The notes below the pieces were generated by a model. The model saw only the letters and a program-made list of their open reading frames with translations. It was not told the origin of the DNA and ran no database searches. A stretch of DNA of 64,000 nucleotides from Anaerostipes rhamnosivorans (lineage in GTDB: Bacteria > Bacillota > Clostridia > Lachnospirales > Lachnospiraceae), in NCBI RefSeq assembly GCF_005280655.1, contig NZ_CP040058.1:1960001-2024000 (forward strand), in the 5' to 3' direction. The number at the start of each line of letters is the position of its first letter. Position 1 is the first letter of the stretch. A program made the translations under genes and the position numbers. Positions 33,848-42,591 of this stretch are shown here, piece after piece.

Positions 33848-35275
33848 TTACAGTTTATAGCAGACTTTTCCCGGATTTAGGATCATATTCGGGTCAAAGG
33901 TATGTTTTACACCTTCCATGATCCTCATGCTGACCGGTCCCGCGGATTCTGCCAGATAGTCCAGTTTTCCGTGCCCGATCCCGTGTTCACCGGAGATCAG
34001 GCCGCCGAACTCCGTGGCTTTCTCATAGACCTTTTTCATGAAAACAGACACTTGTTTCCTAAACTCTGCCTCTTCCATGTCATTGCTGCATGTATAAATA
34101 TGCAGGTTTCCGTCTCCAGCATGGCCAAAGCTTTTTACCCTGAAGTCTGCCTCTGCCTCCAGCGACTTTGTATACGTCAGGAATTCCGCGATCTTATTTG
34201 TAGGCACTACCACATCACATTCATCCAAAAGCACTGTATCCGCCTCGATGGCTTCTAAAAGTGCACTTCTCACTGCCCATGCGTCACGCTTAAGTGCCGG
34301 AGTATCCGCTACCAGGACATCGATAGCTCCAGCCTCCAACACAACCTCTGACGCGGCTTCGATAATATCTTCCAGCTGCTCTTCTGAATCCCCGTCAAAG
34401 GTGGCCAGCAGATATGCTCCCACTTCCATGCCTTCCATTTTTTTTGGATAGACCTTCTTTCCAAGGAACTTTTCTGTGTCCATGACAACATCCTTTTCCA
34501 TGAACTCCAGCGCCTGGGGATGCAGATTGTTCATGAAAACCTGGGGCACTGTGGCAATACAGTCTTCCAAAGTCTCGTAAGGAATGATCAGGCTGATGAC
34601 CGCTTTGGGCTGAGGGATCACCTTTAACGTAAGCTCTGTGATCACTCCCAGAGTTCCCTCAGAACCGATCATCAGATTCAGCAGGCTGTAGCCGGAGCTG
34701 GTCTTAGATACCGTGGCACCGAACTTTACAACCTCGCCTGTGGGGAGCACTACCGTCATTGCCCTGACGTAATCCCTTGTGGTGCCGTATTTTACTGCTC
34801 TCATGCCTCCTGCATTGGTTGCCACATTTCCTCCCACGGTGGCAAATTTTTCTCCCGGATCCGGCGGATAGAGAAGTCCCTGCTTTTCGGCATCCTCTGC
34901 CAGATCATTTAAAAGAACCCCCGGCTGGATAGTTACCACAAAGTTTTCTTTATCATATCCCAGGATCTTATTCATCTTTGTGATGGACAGCAAGATTCCG
35001 CCGTGGATGCTGACAGCTCCTCCTACCAGTCCAGTCCTGGCTCCGCTCGGTGTCACAGGGATCTTGTGCTCATTGCAGAGCTTCATCACTAAAGCCACTT
35101 CCTCCGTGGTCAATGGCTCCACAACCGCTTCCGGCATTGCCTTTCCGTAGATTGACATCTCATCATGGGTAAAGTCATCGTTGATCTCATCCCCCGTATA
35201 GACACGCTTCGGAGCAATTTCCTTCAGCTGATCTATGATTTCTTGTGTCACTTTGCCATATTGATATTCACTCAT
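33848..35275 (-). CDS. FAD-dependent lactate dehydrogenase (GlcD/LctD type), module B
   Basis: 475 residues from the ATG at 35275, with AAGGAGG 5 bases before it; an in-frame TTG further up lies inside that ribosome site. It is paralogous to the 23690-25093 enzyme along its whole length: [39 protein letters not shown] and SGEHGIGHGKLDYLAE. It should oxidise D-lactate (or the isomer supplied by LarA) to pyruvate. It is translated 14 bases after larA and 41 bases before the acyl-CoA dehydrogenase. The stereospecificity cannot be decided from sequence. Confidence 0.85.
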   Translation of the reverse strand: MSEYQYGKVTQEIIDQLKEIAPKRVYTGDEINDDFTHDEMSIYGKAMPEAVVEPLTTEEVALVMKLCNEHKIPVTPSGARTGLVGGAVSIHGGILLSITKMNKILGYDKENFVVTIQPGVLLNDLAEDAEKQGLLYPPDPGEKFATVGGNVATNAGGMRAVKYGTTRDYVRAMTVVLPTGEVVKFGATVSKTSSGYSLLNLMIGSEGTLGVITELTLKVIPQPKAVISLIIPYETLEDCIATVPQVFMNNLHPQALEFMEKDVVMDTEKFLGKKVYPKKMEGMEVGAYLLATFDGDSEEQLEDIIEAASEVVLEAGAIDVLVADTPALKRDAWAVRSALLEAIEADTVLLDECDVVVPTNKIAEFLTYTKSLEAEADFRVKSFGHAGDGNLHIYTCSNDMEEAEFRKQVSVFMKKVYEKATEFGGLISGEHGIGHGKLDYLAESAGPVSMRIMEGVKHTFDPNMILNPGKVCYKL

Positions 35276-35289
35276 CTTATCCTCCTTGC

Positions 35290-36585
35290 TCAACCTTGGT
35301 TTTTATTTCTTACAATTACCGCGACACCGTCCGGTATCACAGTGATCTTACTATTTTCTCTGCCCAGATACTCATCTGCCAAACGGATCGCGTCCTCTAC
35401 GCTGTCGGCATAATCCATCTGCATTTCCTCCACCATATCCTTCGGAGCCTGTGTCACCATGATGACCTTATATTTTAACAAGATACGGCATAAGATCTGG
35501 GATTCCCACTGGTCCGGCACGGTAGAGTTCCGGTCCGTTAAAAGAAATCTCTTCATAATCTTTTCTTTGTCCTTTTCCTTGGCAAACGTATCATACAGTT
35601 CCTTGCCGCCGTGCCCGTCTATGCAGCTTGCAGCCATGATGATCACCCCGCCCGGCCTGCAGGTGGCTTCCGCCGCAGTCATACCTTTGACTGACTGGTA
35701 AATATTTTGGTCCAGAGGATAGCCTCCGTTGGTAGAAATGACAATGTCGGACGGTACCGCATCCACTCCAGAGAGTTGATCCACGAATTGACATCCCTTT
35801 TCATGTGCTTTTTCATAATGTCCTGCGAAAGCCTCGATGACTTTTTTATCTTCATCCAGAACCACATTTACGATAAATGCAAGTTTGGCCTTTCCCGCCG
35901 CGTAGATCATATCCCGGTGAATGGGATTGCCCTCAAGGATTCCTGTCCTGGCATGAGCATCATCAATGAACTCTGAACAATGGTTAGCCAGCACTGTGGT
36001 TCTGCTGGATACTCCGGGAAGAACACTCTTTCTTCCGCCGGAAAATCCTGCAAAAAAGTGAGGTTCAATAAATCCCTCCGAGATCAGAAGATCGGCCTCC
36101 CAGGCAATCCTGTTGATCAGGAGTTCCCCTCCCGATGGAAGTGTACCAAGGCTTACCATATCTTCGGACTTTCCGCTTTCATGTACCACGAACCTGATGG
36201 CCGGATGGTCCACGATCTTCTCCCCAAATTTTGCGATCAGTTCTTCTCTTGTGGTAGGACGGTGAAATCCTGTGGCGATCAAAACTGTTATTTTGGCATC
36301 AGGATTCCCCTGCCTGATCTCCTCCAATACAGCCGGCATGATCACCTTGCTCGGAACCGGACGGGTGTGGTCGCTGGCGATCAAAACGATATTGTCTTTT
36401 CCTCTGGCTAATTCCCTGAGCCGCGGGGTTCCCACCGGATGCAGCAGGGCGTCCCTCACAAGCTCTTCTTCCCCCATCTTGGCCCGGTAATCGTGGGCTT
36501 TTGACAGAAGGATGCCTGCCAGGCGCTCCTTCGGGATCTCAATGGTTAATTTCCCTTTTCCGTAGGGAAGGTTGATTCTTTTCAT
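35290..36585 (-). CDS. larA: Lactate racemase (nickel-pincer LarA family)
   Basis: 431 residues. The pincer-cofactor residues are in place: SDHTRPVPSK, a catalytic His in ATGFHRPTTREE, and EPHFFAGFSGGRKSVLPG, where the His and the cofactor-linking Lys are ten residues apart as in the Lactobacillus enzyme. A further His follows sixteen residues after that Lys (TVLANH). It interconverts D- and L-lactate so both isomers reach the dehydrogenase. LarA-like proteins may act on other 2-hydroxy acids, but the operon argues for lactate. Maturation genes larB, larC and larE are not in the window. 21 bases after lctP. Confidence 0.9.
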   Translation of the reverse strand: MKRINLPYGKGKLTIEIPKERLAGILLSKAHDYRAKMGEEELVRDALLHPVGTPRLRELARGKDNIVLIASDHTRPVPSKVIMPAVLEEIRQGNPDAKITVLIATGFHRPTTREELIAKFGEKIVDHPAIRFVVHESGKSEDMVSLGTLPSGGELLINRIAWEADLLISEGFIEPHFFAGFSGGRKSVLPGVSSRTTVLANHCSEFIDDAHARTGILEGNPIHRDMIYAAGKAKLAFIVNVVLDEDKKVIEAFAGHYEKAHEKGCQFVDQLSGVDAVPSDIVISTNGGYPLDQNIYQSVKGMTAAEATCRPGGVIIMAASCIDGHGGKELYDTFAKEKDKEKIMKRFLLTDRNSTVPDQWESQILCRILLKYKVIMVTQAPKDMVEEMQMDYADSVEDAIRLADEYLGRENSKITVIPDGVAVIVRNKNQG

Positions 36586-36606
36586 AAGTTACCTCCGTCG
36601 AATGTT

Positions 36607-38157
36607 TTAGATGAACCGAAGTCCTGTAAATGCAATCACTCCGTAAAGTACAATAAACAGAATGAAGTATTTTATGGATCCGTTCAGGATCTTGCTCTCT
36701 TTTCCAACTGTTCCGGTGGCAGCTACGGCAATGGCAATACTCTGGGGTGAAATGATCTTTCCTGCCGTGGACCCCACCGTATTGGCCGCTGCCAGCCAGA
36801 CATCGTTCATACCGAGGGTATGGGCTGTCTGGACCTGAAGTCCGGTAAACAGCACACTTGAGGATGTGGCGCTTCCCGTCACAAAGGTTCCAATAGAACC
36901 GATCAGCGGTGCCACCAGCGGATAAAAGGAACCGGTGACTGCCACGATCAAGGCCGCGATGTCGCTGATCATACCGCTGTATCCCATCACTTTTGCCGTT
37001 GCCAGTACGGATACGATGGTCAGAACAGTCTTAGACATCTGGATCAAAGTATCTTTCAATACCATTCCGATCTCTCCCCAGGATGCGCCCTGTGCTTTTC
37101 CTCCGATCAGAGCCGCCAGGAAGATCAGGACTCCGGGGGTTGCCAGCCATGTAAAGGTATACGGGGCGGCTCCGGCACCTGTGTAGATCTGCACGGAACT
37201 CTTCACGCTTGCCAATGGGTCATGAATGGCAGGAACCAGGCTGGAAGTGACCAGGAGGAAAACCAGGATCAGCAGAAACGGAAGCCACGCGGTCACAGCC
37301 TTTTTTAACCCAAGAGGCTCTTTTTTTGTGAGCTCCGAATCGTTTAATCCCTCCAGGATATATTCCGGGTCTTCTTTTCTCTTCAAAAGCTTTGCGGAAA
37401 GGATCGTGACCACCATGCTGCACACGGAGCCGATCACAACCGGGAGCTCAGCCCCCACAAACTTTGCTGTGAGGTATTCCGGGAGGATAAAACCTAATCC
37501 GGAAAGCAGTGTGATCAGGCCGATCCCCTTCAGTCCCTTTATGGAACCTCCGGTCATGATCATCATCAGAAACGGAGTCAGGATCACTAAGACTGCCAGC
37601 TGCAGGACAACAGCCACTGCTACGCTCCCTGGATCCAGTCCGCTCACGGAGGCTGCCGTGATGGTCGGAATTCCGATGGAGCCGAATGCTGTCGGTGTTG
37701 CATTGGCAACCAGACAGACCGTCGCCGCAAAGATTGGATTAATTCCCAGCCCGCATAGGATACTTGCCGGAATCGCAACCGCCGTGCCAAACCCGGCCAT
37801 TCCCTCCATGAATCCTCCGAAGCCCCATGCAATGATGAGAATCAGGATCCGTTTGTCTCTGGATACGCTGGTCAGCATCCGTTTGATCAAATCCATATGT
37901 TTTGTATGTACTGTCAGGTTGTAAGTAAAAATGGCCGCAATGATGACCAGACAGATCGGCCATATTCCCATGGCTGCACCCTCAAGTGTTCCGGTGAGGG
38001 CATCTAAAAGCGGCATTTTCCAAAGAAGCAGTGCTAGAACTAGTGTAATCGCAAGTGAAATAGGACAGGCTTTGTATCCAGGCATCTTTAAGCCACTTAG
38101 GGCTAACATGAGCCAAAGAATAGGAAGCAAAGCCAAAATAAATTTAATGAACATCAC
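36607..38157 (-). CDS. lctP: L-lactate permease family transporter
   Basis: 516 residues with about twelve to thirteen membrane segments. Family motifs include GFMEGMAGFGTAVAIPASIL and NATPTAFGSIGIPTITAAS, which belong to the lactate permease (LctP/GlcA) family. It would import D- and L-lactate (or glycolate) with protons. It heads the module B operon behind a promoter with two operators. AAAGGAG lies upstream. The length is close to that of the family, and nothing is missing. Confidence 0.9.
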   Translation of the reverse strand: MMFIKFILALLPILWLMLALSGLKMPGYKACPISLAITLVLALLLWKMPLLDALTGTLEGAAMGIWPICLVIIAAIFTYNLTVHTKHMDLIKRMLTSVSRDKRILILIIAWGFGGFMEGMAGFGTAVAIPASILCGLGINPIFAATVCLVANATPTAFGSIGIPTITAASVSGLDPGSVAVAVVLQLAVLVILTPFLMMIMTGGSIKGLKGIGLITLLSGLGFILPEYLTAKFVGAELPVVIGSVCSMVVTILSAKLLKRKEDPEYILEGLNDSELTKKEPLGLKKAVTAWLPFLLILVFLLVTSSLVPAIHDPLASVKSSVQIYTGAGAAPYTFTWLATPGVLIFLAALIGGKAQGASWGEIGMVLKDTLIQMSKTVLTIVSVLATAKVMGYSGMISDIAALIVAVTGSFYPLVAPLIGSIGTFVTGSATSSSVLFTGLQVQTAHTLGMNDVWLAAANTVGSTAGKIISPQSIAIAVAATGTVGKESKILNGSIKYFILFIVLYGVIAFTGLRFI

Positions 38158-38204
38158 GAGCAGAATCTCCTTTCTGTTCAGGACTACGGGTTACACCCAA
38201 ATAA

Positions 38205-38219
38205 ATTGGTTCTACCAAT
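38205..38219. promoter_or_regulatory. LldR/GntR-type operator, module B, downstream site
   Basis: ATTGGTTCTACCAAT, an exact 6+3+6 palindrome, is centred 30 bp (about three helical turns) from the second site. Same core as the module A operators. Confidence 0.8.
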
Positions 38220-38235
38220 CCCCTTGTTGCCCCTT

Positions 38236-38264
38236 ATGGTAGGACCAATTTCAAAAGTTGTCAA
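38236..38264 (-). promoter_or_regulatory. lctP promoter with operator overlapping the -10
   Basis: TTGACA (38264-38259) and a TACCAT -10 (38241-38236) are 17 bases apart. The operator AATTGGTCCTACCAT on the minus strand (38250-38236) covers the -10 and part of the spacer, one arm base differing from a perfect palindrome. Binding would directly exclude RNA polymerase. Confidence 0.8.
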
Positions 38265-38431
38265 GTCCTTTTGCATGAATAGAGGATTACATTATTGAAT
38301 TTTATTGTGCAACATGCTGAATTTCAAATTTATTATTTCCTTTTATCCCCTTCTGGAATGATAGAAATTTGGAATTTTTTCCTCTCCGTGAATATACTCT
38401 CTTTCTGAATTTCATGAAATCTCACAAAAAT
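38265..38431. other. Intergenic DNA upstream of lctP
   Basis: AT-rich, no gene and no further operator copy seen; it leads into the family B repeat. Confidence 0.4.
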
Positions 38432-38548
38432 AACAAAGTTTCCAAATGCGATTTGACGCAGTCAAATAGTTTCCTCACGCATTTGTGTGCATAATGCCCG
38501 CAGGGCTTTTTTGTTCCATAGGGAGGTTCGCAGAACTTTCCTATGGAA
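38432..38548 (+). repeat. Structured dispersed repeat, family B, copy 1 (5'-truncated)
   Basis: CAAATGCG and CGCATTTG enclose the hairpin ATTTGAC-GCA-GTCAAAT. Next comes GCCCGCAGGGC followed by T6, an intrinsic terminator, and then a TTCCATAGG...CCTATGGAA hairpin. Nearly identical to 50263-50365 and 58331-58440 but lacks their roughly 70-base 5' block. Confidence 0.8.
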
Positions 38549-38594
38549 TAAAAAAAGCTTCCTTGACCTCATCAACAAGATCAAAGAAGCTTTT
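38549..38594 (-). terminator. Terminator of the pyrB-hisS operon
   Basis: On the minus strand AAGCTTC and GAAGCTT with an inner TTGA/TCAA pairing lead into TTTTTTT, about 30 bases after the hisS stop. Confidence 0.8.
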
Positions 38595-38622
38595 TGCTTC
38601 AGCACAACATATATTTTATTAT

Positions 38623-39864
38623 TTATAAGGCTTTTCCGATTTCGTCCAGAGAGATCTCTGTCTCTTCCCCGGATTCCATGTTTTTAAGCCTGCCCTTATT
38701 CTCCTGTAATTCGTTTTCACCTATGATGATCGTATTTTGTGCGTGCAGCTTATTGGCATATTTCATCTGGGCCTTGACTCCACGGCCAAGGTAATCGGTC
38801 TCCACCTTAAAACCTTCGGCACGCAGGCCCGCAACAATCTCGTAAGCTCTGGCCTTGGCTTCTTTTCCAAGGATACCGACATACAGGTTCAGCGGCCGGC
38901 CCATCGGAAGCTCCACACCTTCCTCTTCCAGGAAATATAAGATACGTTCTACTCCCATTCCGAAGCCGACAGACGGCATAGAAGCTTTTCCGTCGATCTC
39001 ATGGACCAGATTGTCATACCGTCCGCCTCCGCACAGGGTAAACCCATCCTCGTTTACAAACTCAAACACCGTCTTCGTGTAATAATCCAGTCCGCGCACA
39101 ATTCCCGTGTCCACCTCATAAGGGATATTCAGGCTGTCCAAAAGGCTTTTAAGCTCTTCAAAATGGGCACTGCATTCTTCATCTAGATAGTCAATGGTTC
39201 TGGGCGCGTCCTTGATGATCTCCTTGCAGTCAGGCACCTTGCAGTCGATGACACGCAGGGGATTCTTCTCCATTCTCTCACGGCAGGTCGGACAAAGCTT
39301 GTCCTCATGCTGGTGAAGATAATTAAGCAGAGCTTCGTTGTAATCTTTTCTGCAGTTTGAGCATCCAATGCTGTTGATATGGAGTTTTGCGTCCTGAAGC
39401 CCGATCTTTTTGATAAAAGATGTGACCAGAGTGATCAGTTCTACTTCCGCCAGGGGACTTTCCGCCCCCACAAACTCAATGCCAAACTGATGGTGCTGTC
39501 TGAGCCTTCCGCTCTGAGGTTTTTCATAGCGGAAAGCCGGGGTGATATAAAACATCTTTACTGGCTGGGGCTCATTCTGCATTCCGTGCTCCAGATAAGC
39601 ACGGATAGCCCCTGCGGTCCCTTCCGGCTTTAAAGTAATGCTCCTGTTTCCCTTATCCTCAAATGTGTACATTTCCTTCTGTACCACATCAGTCGTCTCT
39701 CCTACGCTTCGCTGGAACAATACCGTATGTTCAAAAACCGGCGTAATGATCTCATGGATATTGTATGTCTCGCATAAATCCTTAAAGACCTTCTCCAGGT
39801 ATGTCCGCTTCTGCATCTCCTCTCCAAACCAGTCCTTCGTTCCTCTCGGTGCTTGTGTTATCAT
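38623..39864 (-). CDS. hisS: Histidyl-tRNA synthetase, class II
   Basis: 413 residues, family length. The start [20 protein letters not shown] and class II motif 2 in [20 protein letters not shown] are clear. The histidine motifs are [16 protein letters not shown] and GGGRYDNLV, and motif 3 lies in [12 protein letters not shown]. It charges tRNA-His. AGGAGG precedes the ATG; the HD-GYP gene ends 14 bases upstream. Last of seven genes, ending at a strong terminator; there is no T-box because there is no separate leader. Confidence 0.95.
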   Translation of the reverse strand: MITQAPRGTKDWFGEEMQKRTYLEKVFKDLCETYNIHEIITPVFEHTVLFQRSVGETTDVVQKEMYTFEDKGNRSITLKPEGTAGAIRAYLEHGMQNEPQPVKMFYITPAFRYEKPQSGRLRQHHQFGIEFVGAESPLAEVELITLVTSFIKKIGLQDAKLHINSIGCSNCRKDYNEALLNYLHQHEDKLCPTCRERMEKNPLRVIDCKVPDCKEIIKDAPRTIDYLDEECSAHFEELKSLLDSLNIPYEVDTGIVRGLDYYTKTVFEFVNEDGFTLCGGGRYDNLVHEIDGKASMPSVGFGMGVERILYFLEEEGVELPMGRPLNLYVGILGKEAKARAYEIVAGLRAEGFKVETDYLGRGVKAQMKYANKLHAQNTIIIGENELQENKGRLKNMESGEETEISLDEIGKAL

Positions 39865-39878
39865 TCACAGTTCCTCCT

Positions 39879-40487
39879 TTAAGTTGTATCTGTATCGTGC
39901 AGATTACTCTTTTCTAATATTGTAAGCATTTCTTTGGAAAATGCAACCCGCTGAAATGCGAGAAACACTTTCATGTCAAAGTTCTTTACTTCCTCAATCA
40001 TAACTTCCAGGGCAGTTTCCACAGAAAAACCCTCTCTATAATCCCGATTGGCGATCAGGGCTCCAAAAATGTCGCATACATGCATGATCCTTCCCACCAG
40101 CGGGATCTCATCCCTCTTTAAATTGCTGGGATATCCAGTGCCGTCATAGTGCTCATGATGGTACAAAACCGCATCCAGCACAATATCATCATACCCATGC
40201 TCGATCAAAATAGAATGGCCGATGGTGGAATGCATTCGCAGATAGCGTGTCTCATCAACCGCAAGGATCTGCTCTTCCTTTTCATTCATGTAAAAATTTA
40301 AGCGGACCTTCCCAATATCATGTAACAGTCCTGCCACAGCCAGGTCATAACAGACCGCTTCGCTAAGGCCCAGTTCCTTTCCCACACTGTATGCAAGATT
40401 GCTGACAACGATCCCGTGTTCAATAGCATCATCTAAGGTAACCTGGATTGGAGTCTCCACATCCCGGGATTCATATTTCATTGGCAT
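39879..40487 (-). CDS. HD-GYP domain protein
   Basis: 202 residues, essentially one HD-GYP domain: LLHDIGKVRLN (about 73-83), HHEHYDGTGYP (about 130-140) and the metal-ligand HVCDIFGALIANRDYR. These features predict a cyclic-dinucleotide phosphodiesterase. There is no attached sensor domain, so it may act as a bare catalytic unit. It is embedded between hemZ and hisS in a house-keeping operon, 13 bases after hemZ. AGGTGG lies upstream of the ATG at 40487; an ATG two codons later is an alternative. Confidence 0.8.
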   Translation of the reverse strand: MPMKYESRDVETPIQVTLDDAIEHGIVVSNLAYSVGKELGLSEAVCYDLAVAGLLHDIGKVRLNFYMNEKEEQILAVDETRYLRMHSTIGHSILIEHGYDDIVLDAVLYHHEHYDGTGYPSNLKRDEIPLVGRIMHVCDIFGALIANRDYREGFSVETALEVMIEEVKNFDMKVFLAFQRVAFSKEMLTILEKSNLHDTDTT

Positions 40488-40500
40488 AATGCAACACCAC

Positions 40501-41940
40501 CTAACACATACTTTTTAGTAATTTATCTTTCCGTAAAATCATCTCGCCGATCCGTTCTGTATACTGTCTGACATCCTTTAAATTTTCCACTCTCTGGACA
40601 TTCTTTCCAGGGCCTAAAAACTTAGACGAGGCGCCAGCTCCCACTGCAACGATATCGTGCAGTTCCTCCATAATCAGTATATTATAAAGGCATTCTTTTT
40701 CTTCCAAAGAAAAGCCGATATTTTCAAAATTTCCGGGAATATTTTTCTGCCTGTACATGTAGTACGGCTCCATCTCCATGGAAAAGCATGCATCCTGTGC
40801 ATACTGGATCATCTGCTCATCGGCACCGAAGGAGTACTGCTCCCTCATCTGGTTTAACGGCGCACTTCTTTTGATCGCCAGGGCATGGACTGTAATACTG
40901 TCGGGCATTAGCTGCTTTAGCGCCCCAAAGGTCGTTTCAAGTTCTTTTATTCCCTCCCCCGGTAATCCACAGATGGTATCCATATTAATATTGTCAAATC
41001 CTAACTTTCTGGCTGTCTCAAAGCTGTCCGCCACATCCTGCGCCGTATGGTTTCTTCCAATCCTCTTTAAGGTATCATTGTTCATAGTCTGGGGATTGAT
41101 ACTGATCCTGGTGACTCCGTTCTCTGCTAGGACAACAAGCTTCTCCGGCGTAATGCTGTCCGGCCTTCCGGCTTCCACCGTGATCTCACGGATCCTGTTA
41201 AAATCAAAACACTGCCTCAGTTCTCCGAACAGAGATCCCAGCTGTTTTGGTGAAAGAGTGGTAGGGGTTCCGCCTCCCACATACAAGCTGACCACCTGCC
41301 TGTCCTTGTACTGGTCTCCCACATAGCGGATCTCCTTAAGCAAGGCATCCAGATACTGGTCTACATACTCCTTGTACGCAGAAATAGGGTATGAGGTAAA
41401 GGAACAGTACAGACAGGTACTGGGACAGAACGGGATCCCCACATACAGACTGTACCCTTTCCCGTAAGCGATATCCTTCAGCAGTTGTGTCTCCTTTAAA
41501 CCCACAGTGACACAGAGCTCCGCCTTTTCTTGGCTGACCAGATACTGTTTCCGAAGCTTAGCTTCCATCTCTTCTCTGCTCTTTCCTAAAGCACAGTCCT
41601 CAAACACAAGCTTCGTAGGGCGGATGCCGTTTAAAGTTCCCCACGGCAGTTTTTTGTTCAGATGGCGGGAAAGAAGCCGGTACAGTGCCGCTTTCAGCTT
41701 ATTCTTGAATTGCTTTTTATCCCTGCAGTTTCCCTTAACTTTTTCTGAAAGAACCGTCTCTCCGGCACAAAGCTCCAGGAGAGTTTCCTCCTGTGCGTAG
41801 AACACTCTGCATATAAAATCATAGATAGAATTGTCAACTTCTTCGGAAGACAATTCTATCTTTTCTCCAATGCAGAACGCCAGGATCAGGCTTCTGATAT
41901 CATATTCATACAGGGTTTCATTCTGGATCAGTCCGATCAT
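40501..41940 (-). CDS. hemZ: HemZ-type radical SAM protein (coproporphyrinogen dehydrogenase-like)
   Basis: 479 residues. The radical SAM cluster motif is GIPFCPSTCLYCSF (C-x3-C-x2-C), followed by SLYVGGGTPTTLSPKQLG and TVEAGRPDSITPEKL, as in HemN/HemZ proteins. HemZ carries an extra N-terminal region of about 160 residues, which is present. It is annotated as oxygen-independent coproporphyrinogen III dehydrogenase, but in anaerobes without a full heme pathway the substrate is uncertain. Its ATG overlaps the upstream MBL stop by four bases. Confidence 0.85.
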   Translation of the reverse strand: MIGLIQNETLYEYDIRSLILAFCIGEKIELSSEEVDNSIYDFICRVFYAQEETLLELCAGETVLSEKVKGNCRDKKQFKNKLKAALYRLLSRHLNKKLPWGTLNGIRPTKLVFEDCALGKSREEMEAKLRKQYLVSQEKAELCVTVGLKETQLLKDIAYGKGYSLYVGIPFCPSTCLYCSFTSYPISAYKEYVDQYLDALLKEIRYVGDQYKDRQVVSLYVGGGTPTTLSPKQLGSLFGELRQCFDFNRIREITVEAGRPDSITPEKLVVLAENGVTRISINPQTMNNDTLKRIGRNHTAQDVADSFETARKLGFDNINMDTICGLPGEGIKELETTFGALKQLMPDSITVHALAIKRSAPLNQMREQYSFGADEQMIQYAQDACFSMEMEPYYMYRQKNIPGNFENIGFSLEEKECLYNILIMEELHDIVAVGAGASSKFLGPGKNVQRVENLKDVRQYTERIGEMILRKDKLLKSMC

Positions 41941-42581
41941 GGCTTTACAAGAAACGGATTAGTGCGTTTTTCCAGCCCAATGGTCGTGCTGTTCATGTGG
42001 CCTGGATAAACTTCTGTGTCATCCGGCAAAACAAACAGCTTTTCCCGGATACCGGACAGCAGTGCTTCCGTATCCCCTGTAGGAAAATCTGTCCTCCCAA
42101 TGCTCTGGCGAAACAGGGTATCCCCAGCGATCAGCCATCCCTGTTCTCTGAAATAATAGCAGACCCCGCCTTTTGTGTGGCCCGGCACATGGATGCATGT
42201 GATCTCGGTTTCCAGGAGATTTAACACCTGTCCGTCCCTTATAATATGATCTGCTTCCATGGAAATGGGCTCCCCAAACATGGAAGTCAGATTCAATGAG
42301 GGCTCCCTGAGCACATCTACCTCGTCCTCATGCAGGTAAACCGGCAGTCCCGGTTTTTGTTCCTGTAAATACGGCAGTGCCATCACATGGTCAAAATGTC
42401 CGTGTGTCAAAAGCACCGCCGAAAGCTTAAACCCTTCCTTGTTCAGCATCTCCATAACACGGAAGCCTTCATCTCCCGGATCAAATACAAGCGCCTCTTT
42501 TGTCTGACGGTTGCCGACAATATAACAGTTGGTCTGCATTTGTCCAAGGCTCGCTCCCAGTAAAATAATATTATCATTCAT
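41937..42581 (-). CDS. Metallo-beta-lactamase-fold hydrolase (glyoxalase II-like)
   Basis: 214 residues. The metal site is VLLTHGHFDHVMAL (H-x-H-x-D-H), with further ligands in HVPGHTKGGVCYYF, IAGDTLFRQ and YPGHMNSTT. The length and motif order match the YcbL/GloB-like small hydrolases that cleave thioesters such as lactoylglutathione. In Firmicutes these sit typically next to rel and hemZ, as here; the physiological substrate is unknown. I use the ATG at 42581; a TTG at 42590 would overlap the rel stop. Confidence 0.8.
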   Translation of the reverse strand: MNDNIILLGASLGQMQTNCYIVGNRQTKEALVFDPGDEGFRVMEMLNKEGFKLSAVLLTHGHFDHVMALPYLQEQKPGLPVYLHEDEVDVLREPSLNLTSMFGEPISMEADHIIRDGQVLNLLETEITCIHVPGHTKGGVCYYFREQGWLIAGDTLFRQSIGRTDFPTGDTEALLSGIREKLFVLPDDTEVYPGHMNSTTIGLEKRTNPFLVKP

Positions 42582-42591
42582 AGCTGCCAAA

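Noticed and set aside
37226-37924. Long plus-strand open frame opposite lctP
   Set aside because: It is antisense to a well-conserved membrane protein gene, low in plausible composition and without a ribosome site.
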